This document shows, piece after piece, positions 15,601-24,745 of a DNA stretch of 64,000 nucleotides. The DNA lies in NCBI GenBank assembly GCA_026413225.1, contig CM048591.1, positions 43,939,303 to 44,003,302 of the forward strand, given 5' to 3'. The notes below the pieces were generated by a model. The model did no database searches and was not told the DNA's origin. It saw only the letters and a program-made list of their open reading frames with translations. How positions within the stretch are numbered: the stretch's first letter is position 1; each line of letters starts with the position of its first letter. This stretch comes from Otis tarda. Taxonomy: Eukaryota; Chordata; Aves; Otidiformes; Otididae. Made by a program: the position numbers and the translations under genes.

Positions 15601-17845
15601 ATTAGAAGGACTTGGCATACTTTTTTCTTGACAAACCCAAGTTTACTGCTACTCGTCTCTTTGTTACCTTTCAGATACTTATAGTAGGTTACATTATTTG
15701 CTTCAGAACAGATCCCCAAGATTAAAGTTGCATACCATTTTCTTAATTCCACTTTTAAGAGATGCTTGCCCTTTCTTATATGCCATTAGCTCACTTCTCC
15801 TGAGTAAGTTCTCAGGTATGATTGCTGCTGGTTCCGAAAATCTACTTCAGTGAGTTCCTGAAGTTTCACAGAACAAAGTTAATTAGATCAAGCAAATTTG
15901 AGAACAAGCTTGCAAAAGCATTCTACTCTGCTCTCTTCTCATCTGAGGTTGACCTTAAGTGCACAACTTACTTCTAACAATGAGAGACAGTGGGCACCTG
16001 CTCACAGTTTAACTTTAGTGACAGCTGATAACAAAGGAAAGGCCATTTAATTCCTGGACTTCCCAGTATCAACCAGCAATAGCTTTCCTTCTCAACCAGG
16101 GGGCAGATCAACACTGTCTTTAGTCTTAACTAAAACAAGCCAGAGTTCTTGCTAACAGGCAGTTGTTCTGTCTTAGCAGCATCTCATCCATGCCTTAGTC
16201 TTTCTTATCTAATTATATTATCTTTAAAGCTTTCTCTTTCTGCTTTGATCTGCTTACGCTTCCTTCTAGTACTCACATTCAATTAATATCTTATAGAATC
16301 ATAGAATGGTTAGGGTTGGAAGGGAGCTTCAAAGGTCATCTAGTCCAACCCCCCTGCAAGGAGCAGGGACATCCCCAACTAGATCAGGTTGCTCAGAGCC
16401 TCATCCAGCCTGGCCTTGAACGTTTTCAGGGATGGGGCTTCCACCACCTCTCTGGGCAACCTGTTCCAGTGTTCTACAACTCGCATTGTAAAAAATCTTT
16501 TCCTAATTTCCAATCTAAATCTACCCCCACTATTTTAAAACCATTACTCCTTGTCTTATTGCAACACGCCCTACTAAACAGCCTCTCCCCATCTTTCTTG
16601 TAGGCCCCCTACTGGAAGACCGCTATCAGGTCTCCCCAGAGCCTCCTCTTCTGCAGGCTGAACAGCCCCAACTCTCTCAGCCTGTCCTCATAAGAGAGGT
16701 GCTCCAGCCCTTTTATCATCTTTGTGGCCCTCCTCTGGACCTTCTCCAACTGGTCCATGTCCTTCTTATGTTATTGATCATTTTATCCTCCCTTAGCCTG
16801 TTCTTTCTTGCATTTCAATACTTAGGGTTTGTACTCTCATTATTAGTACCAATTGTCCACAGAGAAGTTCAATATGAACGGAGAATTAGTTTTGTGTTAT
16901 TGCTGTTGCTCGTATTAAGCTCTCACAAAATCTATGAGGCACTGTTTTAAATCTTCATTACGACATGTTCTTACAGACCTCATCAGTAGCTCCAAAATCT
17001 GACCCTGTATCAACTGAAACATCCCTTATCAGCCTTGACAGATTGCATCAAATTGTATCTGGAAAAGTGCAAATAGGGACACTACACAGATATTGCAATC
17101 TACTTACTTCTACCACTTGTAAACTAACTTACAAAGATAACATAATTTATAAAACAAGTTCTGTATCATTCGCTGCAACAATTTGTTTGAAGTGCTGCAG
17201 TACAGTACAGTCAATAGTTTGCACTATATGACAGAACAAAAATGATTTTTTGCTTTAACAGTGAACCTTGAAATTTTACTTTCCAGTAATGTGCACAGAA
17301 AGCTACTTTACTGGATAGTTCTGTAAAAGCAAACAAACAGGTTGATTACCGGCGCTTCCTTTCTGCACGTCTGGCACATCTTCACTCATTAAGTCTTCCT
17401 GAAGTTGTCGTCTTACATTTCTGTTTCCAGTACCTTCAAACTCGTGAAGAGAGTCCTTTCTGGTCCTGCTATGCACAGGAATCCAGGCAACAGATCTATA
17501 CTCTCTCCAGCTGTCAGAAGTACCACGGTGGTCATCAGATACCCACTTCTTCATTTGGTCTCTCTGGGTATCGTTTAACTTTGACCCTTGACTATAAGTT
17601 GTGTTTTTAAGTGAATTTGGGCTACTCAAAACACTACGTGGCCCTCGCTTGGGACTGGTTCCGTAATGACTGGCTGTTCCCTTTTTCTTTTGCAGGCTGG
17701 TATCTATTTTATTGCTATGGCCATTTTCATATTCATCCATGACTCGGTAGTCTTTCTGTAAGGGACTTCCTTTTAATTCTTCTTGATGTAAAATTTCCTG
17801 TTCCTTATTTTGTTTGGCAAAGCAAGGTTTTGCAGCATCTCCCAT
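542..17845 (-). CDS. TUT7: TUT7 (ZCCHC6) terminal uridylyltransferase, 5' part, 14 coding exons (partial)
   Basis: TUT7 adds uridines to RNA 3' ends: pre-let-7 (with LIN28), other pre-miRNAs and deadenylated mRNAs, mainly in the cytoplasm (family knowledge). The CDS joins 17350-17845, 12197-12372, 11523-11639, 10314-10491, 9854-9942, 8778-8829, 6955-7024, 5952-6078, 5113-5232, 4005-4136, 3103-3283, 1601-2742, 1325-1475 and 542-628. Every junction is GT/AG and phase-compatible. The 3118 nt encode about 1039 residues; the family runs to about 1500, so the catalytic module and C-terminal knuckles lie off the left edge. Order seen: C2H2 finger (about 236-258), inactive nucleotidyltransferase (about 324-435), PAP-associated region (about 436-615), acidic linker (about 616-950), CCHC knuckle (966-979). 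The paralogue TUT4 is disfavoured because the knuckle and the sequence after it read as TUT7. Introns range from 125 bp to 5.0 kb; apart from intron 2 I see only A/T-rich sequence and homopolymer runs in them. Confidence 0.95.
1325..1475 (-). CDS. TUT7: TUT7 exon 14: first CCHC zinc knuckle
   Basis: 151 nt, residues 961-1010 plus one base. The knuckle is C-x2-C-x4-H-x4-C (Cys966, Cys969, His974, Cys979) followed by [17 protein letters not shown] and a short Cys pair (VCVQC). This order is diagnostic for TUT4/7 and the residues favour TUT7. Acceptor catgcag, donor gtaagt. The intron to exon 13 is only 125 bp. Confidence 0.95.
1601..2742 (-). CDS. TUT7: TUT7 exon 13: end of PAP region and long acidic linker
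   Basis: 1142 nt, residues 580-960. It opens with [16 protein letters not shown] (end of the Lin28-interacting module), then a long Asp/Glu/Ser-rich linker. There is a run of ten Glu (about 738-747) and an acidic run near 851-859, with [12 protein letters not shown] close to the end. It ends ..FTKGK. The minus strand is GAA/GAG-rich here, so the plus strand shows spurious Ser-rich open frames. Acceptor tactag, donor gtaagc. Confidence 0.93.
3103..3283 (-). CDS. TUT7: TUT7 exon 12: Cid1/PAP-associated core
   Basis: 181 nt, residues 520-579 plus one base. It encodes [20 protein letters not shown] and VISIR...[10 protein letters not shown], the conserved PAP-associated core. Acceptor gacag, donor gtatat; the split Asp codon is completed in exon 13. 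Confidence 0.93.
4005..4136 (-). CDS. TUT7: TUT7 exon 11
   Basis: 132 nt, residues 476-519, in phase at both ends. It begins [20 protein letters not shown] and ends in a polar loop (QQTSPRRGK) that varies between species. Acceptor tttag, donor gtctga. Confidence 0.9.
5113..5232 (-). CDS. TUT7: TUT7 exon 10: PAP-associated region
   Basis: 120 nt, residues 436-475, in phase at both ends. It encodes [20 protein letters not shown] then [15 protein letters not shown], a hallmark of the central domain in both halves of TUT4/7. Acceptor tttacag, donor gtacgt. Confidence 0.93.
5952..6078 (-). CDS. TUT7: TUT7 exon 9
   Basis: 127 nt, residues 393-435. It starts [11 protein letters not shown], where active enzymes have the third catalytic Asp (VD); here that position is Lys398, a second sign that this domain is dead. 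It then encodes the helix [19 protein letters not shown]. Acceptor ttttag, donor gtaaga. Confidence 0.92.
6955..7024 (-). CDS. TUT7: TUT7 exon 8
   Basis: 70 nt, residues 370-392 plus two bases ([20 protein letters not shown]...), a beta-strand of the inactive nucleotidyltransferase domain. Acceptor ctctag, donor gtctca; the split Ser codon is completed by exon 9. Confidence 0.9.
8778..8829 (-). CDS. TUT7: TUT7 exon 7
   Basis: 52 nt, residues 353-369 plus one base ([17 protein letters not shown]), a helix of the inactive nucleotidyltransferase domain. Acceptor ttgacag, donor gtaaga. Too short to stand out as an ORF; found by splice phase and homology. Confidence 0.9.
9854..9942 (-). CDS. TUT7: TUT7 exon 6: nucleotidyltransferase GS motif (inactive copy)
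   Basis: 89 nt, residues 323-352. The G-S helix-turn motif (Gly330-Ser331) and the SDxNxD segment are visible. Active family members carry D-x-D here; this copy has Asp342-Ile-Asn344, so the second metal-binding Asp is Asn. That is the known state of the N-terminal, non-catalytic domain of TUT4/7. Acceptor ttgcag, donor gtaagt. Confidence 0.93.
10314..10491 (-). CDS. TUT7: TUT7 exon 5
   Basis: 178 nt, residues 264-322 plus one base. It encodes [20 protein letters not shown] and a helical segment ([16 protein letters not shown]) that precedes the first nucleotidyltransferase fold. The in-frame ATG upstream of the acceptor is intronic. Acceptor tttaaag, donor gtatta. Confidence 0.92.
11523..11639 (-). 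CDS. TUT7: TUT7 exon 4: matrin-type C2H2 zinc finger
   Basis: 117 nt, residues 225-263, in phase at both ends. It contains C-x2-C-x12-H-x5-H (Cys236, Cys239, His252, His258), the C2H2 finger of the Lin28-interacting module. In the family this finger helps hold pre-let-7/LIN28 (known). Acceptor ttttag, donor gtgagt. Confidence 0.93.
12197..12372 (-). CDS. TUT7: TUT7 exon 3
   Basis: 176 nt, residues 166-224. It starts with the last two bases of a split Glu codon, then a very basic stretch ([15 protein letters not shown]) and the conserved segment [27 protein letters not shown] leading into the zinc finger. Acceptor ataag and donor gtgcca; the donor is weaker than consensus, but phase joins exactly to exon 4. 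Confidence 0.9.
13359..14010 (+). mobile_element. 5'-truncated CR1 LINE
   Basis: End of CR1 ORF2 plus 3' UTR. Recognisable from the C-terminal ORF2 segment ([15 protein letters not shown]-like) through the conserved 3' UTR to the tail ATTCTATGATTCTATGATT. The frame is broken (for example a stop after KKDIN), so it is inactive. It sits in TUT7 intron 2 antisense to the gene. Confidence 0.92.
14540..15280 (-). mobile_element. Ancient CR1-like LINE fragment
   Basis: Diverged sequence with the layout of an antisense CR1 3' region: CTAACCTGTTCTTAAAGGCC early, a GTTAGGAAGTTT-like stretch (14638-14653), and GTGCCAAAGCTGGACAGAAT near 14910. Called by eye only; boundaries are approximate. Confidence 0.5.
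16294..16773 (-). mobile_element. 5'-truncated CR1 LINE
   Basis: Starts with the reversed tail (TAGAATCATAGAATGG) and continues through the conserved CR1 3' UTR and end of ORF2 to a 5' truncation near CATGTCCTTCTTATG. It lies in TUT7 intron 2, in sense with the gene and opposite to the CR1 at 13359-14010. Confidence 0.92.
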
Positions 17846-17876
17846 GGTTATTGCTGTTCCATTTAGTGATTCCCAC
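17350..17876 (-). CDS. TUT7: TUT7 exon 2: start codon and N-terminal region
   Basis: The acceptor (tttctag) ends just above 17876, then 31 nt of 5' UTR and the ATG at 17843-17845 in a strong Kozak context (ACCATGG). It encodes MGDAAKP... through residue 165 plus one base, ending at a gtaatc donor. This segment is basic, Ser/Asn-rich and probably disordered. It matches the TUT7 N-terminus in layout but is the least conserved part of the protein. The open frame runs upstream of the chosen ATG only through the acceptor and intron, so a more upstream start is not used. Confidence 0.9.
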
Positions 17877-19784
17877 CTAGAAATTAAAAAGTCATAAGTC
17901 ATATTTTAAAATTAATCAAGCAATAAGCACTGGTTATTAATTGTTACGGGAATCCCAACAATCAAAGCCCTGGCTCTGTAACATGATGAAGGCAAGCAAG
18001 TCTTGGGGAAAAGCAAAATTTGCTCAAATAAAAAAAAAAAAGGCAGTTCAAAACTCAGCTAGATCTCTCCTCTTAAAATGCCCAACACCTACAGGTGGTT
18101 CACAAAATGCAGAGACGGTCTATGGCTTTTTTTGGCATTAAGGTCTAGATGCCATTAGGACAGATAAGTCCTTTTAAGAGTCCCCATCAGAGTCTCAGCT
18201 CAGTACAGGAAAGGTTTGAAAAAAACTACTGAAGGAACTTTGTGACACGTAGAATATGTAGGAAGCAATAACAAGGACAGTCCCAAACCTACTCTACATC
18301 ACCTGAATACCTCTATCCCTCTCCCCACCCCCCAGTAGACACTCTTCACCTTATTAAGAATGAAAATTGTGATCAGAGGAAACAGAGATGTAGAAGTTGA
18401 GTAGCAATCCATCTGTCAGGCAAATCTGATACAATGATTAAGAAACAATGCTGTACTGCCCAGTGCAGTCCGCCCATTTAACCTAGACCAGCATTCTGAG
18501 GTGTCACATTATTGGGTATTAAGCACTCATATTTCACATTATTTTAGCATTCTCTAAAATATCTGGGCCACCAATTTCCTCTCCCTACCTCCCCCAATTT
18601 GGTCATGTCCATGTTCTCAGTGTAAAAGACTTCCAGGGAGGTTATGCTAACTCCAACGTTAGCATAAACCTGTGTGGACTGTGAAAGGGGAAGTTACCTG
18701 GAAGAGACTGGCTAAGCACATGTAAGCAGCAGCAGTGTCATCAACACTGAATGTTGTATGATTTAAATACAGCCACATACAAACAAACAACGAATGTTTT
18801 CTCTTTCAAAAGACATGTATGTGCTTAAGGATGCACAGAAGGCTGCAGTGCATTTGCAAGAAGCATCTAAACAACAAGAAATGCCCTTCTGTTGCCTTTA
18901 ATATGGCAATAGGGTATCTGATTTTCTTAATTTTTTTTTTAAAGTTCTGCAGGCCCCAAAGGCACTCTTAGGCACCTCAGTGTCTGCTTTCAATAGGCTT
19001 GAGGCTTTTGACGTTTATCCTCCTTGTAAGCAGAAGAGGTTTTTGCCCTTACACGAGTGACAAAACAAGTAGGATTGCTGTGCTAAAGACCTGAATTCAT
19101 AGCCAGTTACGTATAACTGTGGAGACACAGCTATTCCAGTTAGAGTAGAAAGAAAAGTTTAAAACGCACAAAGTGAACTTACTTCTTACTTCAGGAAAGA
19201 AACTGCCGCCAAATCTGAATTTCAGAGTTACCTAAACCCAGCTTGTTTTAGAGTCATCCCCAGAAGCAACGCCCACGCCCCAGCCAGCAGCCTGGATCGT
19301 GACACGCTCCCTGCACCGGGAAGGAGCGCAGAGTCAAAGTTTACACTCGCCCCTGGCTCCCAGCCACGACGCGAGATGCTGGCCTGGCGCGGGGGTGCTG
19401 CCCCGGAGGGAGGGACAGCAGCAACGCAGCTGGGGGACGAGGTGCCTCCCTGCGGGGCCACAGGCAGCAGGCAGCGCCCGCCAAGTTGCCAGCGGGACCC
19501 AGGGGCAAGCGTTACGATACCGGCCTCCGTCACCCCCACGCAGGAAACACACTACGCGGGCCGCAGCTCCCTTGCTCCCACGCAGCAGCTCCCGGCCTCC
19601 TCCTTCCAGTCCTCCCGCCGGCTGACGGAGGCCCTCAGCCCCCTCCTGCCTCGCTCCCACCTTCCGAACAACCGAAGGCCCGGGGAACGGCCTGGGAGAG
19701 GCGGGGGTACAACCAGGCGGCCTCCGCAGGGCAGAGGCGGGGGCTGTGGGGCACAGCGGCTCCCGCTCCCTCTCCCCCCCGCCC

Positions 19785-19816
19785 GGCCCCGCTCCGCTCG
19801 GCCCCGCTCCGCTCGG
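19785..19816. repeat. 15-bp direct repeat in CpG island
   Basis: GGCCCCGCTCCGCTC occurs twice in tandem, followed by a partial third unit. Confidence 0.8.
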
Positions 19817-19887
19817 CCCTGCCCAGCCGCCGCAGCCGGACAGCCCGCGGGCGCGAGGTGGGCAGGCGGGCCGCTGCCTGGGCCCGC

Positions 19888-19923
19888 GGGGGGGGAAGTG
19901 AGGGGGGGCGCCGGGAGGGAGGG
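19888..19923 (+). promoter_or_regulatory. G-quadruplex-type G-run cluster
   Basis: The plus strand has five G-runs of at least three separated by short loops (1-6 nt). It lies at the start of TUT7 intron 1 on the template strand. Confidence 0.5.
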
Positions 19924-20034
19924 AGTGAAGCGCAGGGGCGGGCGAGGGGGAGAGGACGCCGGCGGACACCGCCCGCTACTGAGGAAGGCCTCGCCCGGCC
20001 ACCAGCGGCCAGCCGCCGAGGGATGGGCACTCAC

Positions 20035-20110
20035 CGGCCGCCGACTGCCCGCCTCCTACCGCTGCCCCGCCATTGTGCCACGGCGGAAACAGCACCGGTC
20101 CCCCCGCACC
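20035..20110 (-). other. TUT7: TUT7 exon 1 (non-coding), approximate 5' end
   Basis: On the minus strand a consensus splice donor (CGGCCG|gtgagt) has its GT at 20033-20034, inside the CpG island. The next exon opens with an acceptor 31 nt before the start codon, so a 5'-UTR exon ending at 20035 fits. The transcription start is not visible; the upper limit given is a guess. The exon would include a five-codon upstream ORF. Confidence 0.6.
20056..20073 (-). promoter_or_regulatory. Five-codon uORF in TUT7 exon 1, overlapping a YY1-like site
   Basis: Minus strand: ATG GCG GGG CAG CGG TAG. The start lies in ACAATGGCGG, which resembles a YY1 site (ATGGCGG), common at CpG-island promoters. Whether it is transcribed depends on the unknown start site. 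Confidence 0.4.
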
Positions 20111-20399
20111 GCCGATTCGCCCGGGTCTTCCGGCAGCCCGGCACCGCCCGCCGGGGCGTGGCCGCGGCCGGGCAGGGCGGGACGGGGAGGGGCGGTGGCG
20201 TTGGTGGCAGGAGCGGGAGGGCGGGGTGTTTGGGCCCTGGGCGGGAGCAGCCTCCGGGTGGCAGCCGGCGGCTGTCCCTTAGCCGCCGGTGTCCCGGCCG
20301 CGGGCTTCCGTTCGCCGCCGGCCTCCCTTCGTCACCGGGCTCCCAGCCGCGGAGGTGTGAGGTGTCCACTGCCGTCATCTCCCTGGAAATGCAGTGGTA

Positions 20400-22100
20400 A
20401 ATAAATGGATTGGCCTGAGCAATCGCAGGAACGGTGTAATATAAGCCACTGCCACAGAATCGTCCCTGAATGTAACTGTCGTTGGCTCGTCTGTTGGAGA
20501 ACTGAAGGCATTGCCAAGCCACTGGGCACACGGAACCCCACCCTACGCGGTCGGAGTGTCTCCTCAAACTAACCACTCCAGTGGAAGTAGCTCATCATCG
20601 GAGCAAATTACTCATGAGTAGCAGAAACAAATTACAGGGAGTGGGAAAACCGGGGGCAGGTGGGGAGGTGGACAGGTGCCGGGTTTCCCGTGGAAGAAAA
20701 TCTTCTGCTTCCCTTATCACTAAATTACCCTTCTCACTGAATTAAGTCACCAGTGTATTTCGTGAACATTGCTTGCGGTTGCTCAGCCTCTTTCTCTTAC
20801 AGCTTCTTCCTGTTTCTGCATGCCTTCTTACTTAAGGTAGGCCCATTACTGCCTAGCTTAGGAGGGTCTCTTCTTACTCCACTTTGGCATCCATATTTAT
20901 GCAAAAGAGGTGCTTGTAACCCATCTCATGATAATTCACCTTCCTGTTCCAATACAGACTTCCTTAGCAAAATGTGTACAAGTGTACAGATTTTGAAGGG
21001 AGGTGAGTAGGAGAGACTTCCCAAAATTACTTATCGTATCTTTCAAAGTCAGGACATGATAGCTTTATAGCCTAGTGGTTTGCATCAGCACTTGGAAGTT
21101 ACTTTTGCCTTCCTCTGTATGACCCCTTCAAAATAAGAAAAGTCTCCTGGCAAGACGCTCTCTGGAGAGGACCTAGCATGGAAGGATAGCTTAACTTATT
21201 AAAACTGTTGCTGTGAGCAGATGTGGCTGGGGTGCCAAATACATAAACATTTCTGAGCCCTGTCTTGCCTTCTCCTTCCATAAAGTTGTTTTGAGTGGCT
21301 GCAGGCTCAGCACATTTCATGTCATACTGACTGCAGTGGATCAAACAATGTTTGGTCTTATGGAAGCTCCTCACTAGTACACCCATGCAAGACTGTTTCA
21401 AGTTCCTGTCATTTTTATGAAACTAAACTTCCTCTTGCTTTTATGAAACTCTCAGATTCTGGTTTAGATTTCAATTAGATGGATAATTGTACACTCAAAT
21501 ACTAGCACTTTCTATGATCGAATACAAGAGGAAGTGACCTAAAAGGATCCTATGTCCTAAATGTACATGATACTTGGATGACCAAAACTTTGATTAGCTG
21601 CGATTTTTTTTTCTGAATAGGTCGCATGAAGAGACAATTAGTCAGCTTTTGTGAGAAAAAGTAAACTTAGTGTACTGAATACAAATATACTGAAATGGGA
21701 AAGAGAATTATCAGATGTTGCTAAATTTAGCTGGAATAAAAGAAAATAAGAGAGAGGAATTGAAAAATATTAAAAGAGTACAACTCACTAAATCAAGTAA
21801 GAGAAGCCAGAACTTAAAGAACACATCACAGTATTGGGCATCACAGAATCATATTTTATTTTTAAGAGATGTAATCTCTGGAGTTTCTTAAGCGCTAATC
21901 TTGAATCTGACACAGACTTTTTGCTCCAGCTTAAGCAAGTCATTACATTTCCAGTTTCTCTGTAACTACAGTTACTTAGCTCAAACAAGTATTTAGTACA
22001 TTTTTAAAATAGCTGCTTTTTGTGCGTGTGGTGCAACAGATACCATTTTCCTTTAGGAAAGCTTGTCCACCAAGAAAAAAATATATTTTCTATAGATTCA
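20400..22100. other. Stretch with no recognised feature
   Basis: Mixed A/T-rich sequence between the CpG island and the ERV remnant. No exon, repeat family or RNA gene that I can support. Confidence 0.5.
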
Positions 22101-22880
22101 TGTGATAAACTGGGCCAATTGGGGATGAAAAACCTGCCATACTGGTGCTAATGGGGATGGGATTACCTAGGCATAGGAGTGGAAGGAAGCAGAGGTGGAG
22201 TGCCTGTTTGGACTGTGACTCAGCTATCTCCTGGAGCCTCACGGCATATCTACCGTCTTGGTCATCTCAGTATCTCACTGTTGTAACATTGCAGCTTGAA
22301 AAGCCACTAAGAAGTATCGAAAATGTTGCTGTTTGTCTATATCACATTTTCCACCCCTTATTCCATCCCATTTATGCTATGTTCAGGTCCTACCCTGTCG
22401 CAATACATTCTCGTTAAGCACCCCTTTCCCCATAAAATGTGTGTGAAATGCCCATAAACATCCATAAAATGTTAATTGAGTTCATTTTGCCTATGACTTT
22501 GGTCTTCATCTGTTGTGGTATTCATTCAGGACAGGAGAGGTGGTATGTTGCATGGAGTTACTGAGCACCAAAATCGGCTCAGGTTGGGTCACTGCTATAC
22601 TTGCACTGCTTCTTGTAAGGTTTGTTTTTCATTGGTTCTGGTGGTTTCTACTGTAGTACTTCCTGTAACATGCAGCTCAAATCATGGGTTACAACAATTC
22701 CACCCTTGGTCTCTTTGGACTAGGCCGTAAGTTTTAACATTGCAGTGAATTCCTCATGTTGCCTCTATCTTGGCTAGCAGTAAGAGGTTCCTGCTTTGAT
22801 ATATGGCAGCCACAGTAATGGTGACATATAGCATCATGTAACACTGCCATCATACAACTCACACCATGATTTATTTTCAC
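22100..22880 (-). other. ERV post-integrase sequence, unclassified
   Basis: Continuous with the integrase remnant but with no recognisable envelope or LTR motif. It could be a decayed 3' part of the ERV or flanking host DNA. Confidence 0.35.
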
Positions 22881-23860
22881 CCAGGATTAAATCACCTTGA
22901 GGTACAAGTTGGACTTCCCCATCCTTCCACATTACCCACCAGGTGCACTCAGGTCATTGAGAAAAAGCAATCCCACCAATAGGTTTGCCCTTTCATGAGG
23001 AAGGAATCAACCAGACTGTTTTTCCTGGCCAGTTCCTTATCTGTACTACAGGGACCATATCTCCTTCCACAGGGCACGGGAGTTTTGATTGGGCAGGGCC
23101 AGGTCAACTGGCAGATCCTGTAGTGTTAACTAGCCAAGTGGCTTCTGCTAAATGTGTATCCCATTGTTCTCAGTGCAGTTTTTAACAGCCCATTGTATTG
23201 TTCACCTTTCCCGAAGGCTGGTGCATGATAGGAGATGTGATACACCTAGTTAATGCCATGTTCTTTGGCCCAAGTGTTTATGAGATTGCTTCAGAAATGA
23301 GTCCTGTTTTCTGACTCATTTCTTTCAGGGGTGCCATGTCACCATAAAACTTGCTTTTCAAGACCCAAGATAGTATTCTGGGCAGCAACCTGAGTCACGG
23401 GGTATGTTTCCAACCATCCAGTAGTTGCTTCCACCATTGTAAGCACATGGTGGTTGCCATGGTAGGTTCATGGTAGCGTGATACAATCAATCTCCTAGGC
23501 TTCCCCATAGTGATCTTTCAGCCATTGTCCTCTATACCAAAAAGGCTTTAGCTGCTTGGCTTGTTTGATTATGACACACATTCTACATTCATGGATAACC
23601 TGTGCAATGGCATCAACAGTCAAGTCCACCCCTCAATCATGAGCTCATTTGTATGTTGCATTCTTCCTAGATGTCCTGATGTGTTGTGGGCCCATCGAGC
23701 TATAATTATCTCAACCTTATGTTCCAGTCCAGATCAACCTGAGCCTCTTCAATTCTAGCAGCCTTGTCCACTTACTCGTTTTGGTGTTCTTCAGTGGCAT
23801 GACTCTTGGGTAAGCATCTGTGTGACATACTTTTACAACCAGGTTCTCCACTTGTGCAGC
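22880..23860 (-). pseudogene. ERV integrase remnant
   Basis: A CysXXCys of the HHCC zinc domain is visible near 23566-23600 (minus strand), and the catalytic-core end near 23200 reads as GKGEQYNGLLK, carrying the catalytic Glu. The second core Asp appears as Glu (about 23300), so the copy would be inactive even without its stops. Confidence 0.75.
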
Positions 23861-23869
23861 AATATGTCG

Positions 23870-24745
23870 CCACAATTTGGCAGCCTAGATAGTTTACCTC
23901 TGTGCTCTCAGCTGGCCTGCTTTCGTTGCTGTAGCCACCCTCATAGAGCATTTGCCATCATCTGTGTCAGTATAAAGTACTGGCAATTTTTCTTGTTCAG
24001 CAGTATCTAAAGCCAGCTGGATGGCTTTCATCTCTGCAAACTGACTCAATTCACCTTTTCTTCCAGCAGTTTCTGCGACTTATTGTGTAGGACTCCATAC
24101 AGCAGTTGTGCACCTTCCATGTTTTCCCACAATAGGACAGGATCCATCTGTAAACAGGACATATTGCTTCTTATTTTCTGGTAATTTAGTATACAGTCAG
24201 GCCTTTTCAGTGTGAGTCAACACCTCTGATGATACTCCAAAGTTTCAGCCCTCTGGCCAGTCAATGATAATTTCTAGGATTCCTAGGTGGTCAGGATTTC
24301 CCATTTAATCCTGTTGCGTTATCAGTGTGACCCATTTACTGCACATAGCATCAGCTGGATGATACGTAGAGAGGACTCTCCCTTTGAACATCTGGCTCAG
24401 TACAGGCAATCAAGAAGCCAAGAGGAGCTGTGCTTCAGCACCAACCACTTCCAAAGCAGCTCAAACTCCTTCATATGCTGCCAATATCTCTTTTTCAGTT
24501 GGCGTGTAATGGGCTTCAGACCTTCTGTATCCTCAGCTCAGAACCCCCGGGGTCAACCTTGAGTCTCTCCAGGCAGAGAGACTAGAGACTTTCTACCAGA
24601 GGCTCCAGGTAGGGCTGTTATCCCTGGCTGAGGTGTAAAACATGTTTTTCACATCATGTCCTGTCCAGAATGGCCCTACACAAACTATCTCCCATTTAAT
24701 TTGTTCAAAGGCTTGCTGAGGCTCAGGGCCCCATTCAAAGTTGTT
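23870..24745 (-). pseudogene. ERV connection and RNase H remnant
   Basis: RNase H signatures on the minus strand: FTDGSC (about 24136-24154), an E-M-K-A-I-Q-L-A-L-D block (about 24010-24040) and a YTDTDD block (about 23958-23976). The upstream part (24600-24745) is the connection region. Several frameshifts. Confidence 0.75.

Larger units (their letters stand above)
12373..17349 (-). other. TUT7 intron 2 (about 5 kb), repeat-bearing
   Basis: The largest intron seen. It holds a plus-strand CR1 (13359-14010), an ancient CR1-like stretch (about 14540-15280) and a minus-strand CR1 (16294-16773). The remainder is A/T-rich with no exon-like segment that I can support. Confidence 0.8.
17877..20034 (-). 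other. TUT7 intron 1
   Basis: Lies between the non-coding first exon and exon 2. Its first about 800 bp are CpG-island sequence; the rest is A/T-rich and shows no repeat or exon that I recognise. Confidence 0.6.
19240..20360. promoter_or_regulatory. CpG island / TUT7 promoter region
   Basis: An abrupt switch from A/T-rich sequence to about 1.1 kb that is very GC-rich and CpG-dense, with many GGGCGG-type boxes (for example around 19931 and 20174-20198). It covers the inferred first exon and donor. Long open frames on both strands here are composition artefacts. Confidence 0.85.

Noticed and set aside
542-17845. TUT4 (ZCCHC11) as the identity of the gene
   Set aside because: The zinc-knuckle exon and the N-terminal and linker segments follow TUT7 rather than TUT4 as known from vertebrates.
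19376-20404. Long open frames on both strands (up to 342 codons) in the CpG island
   Set aside because: Gly/Pro/Arg/Ala-rich products in every frame, caused by extreme GC content; no domain, and they overlap the TUT7 promoter and first exon.
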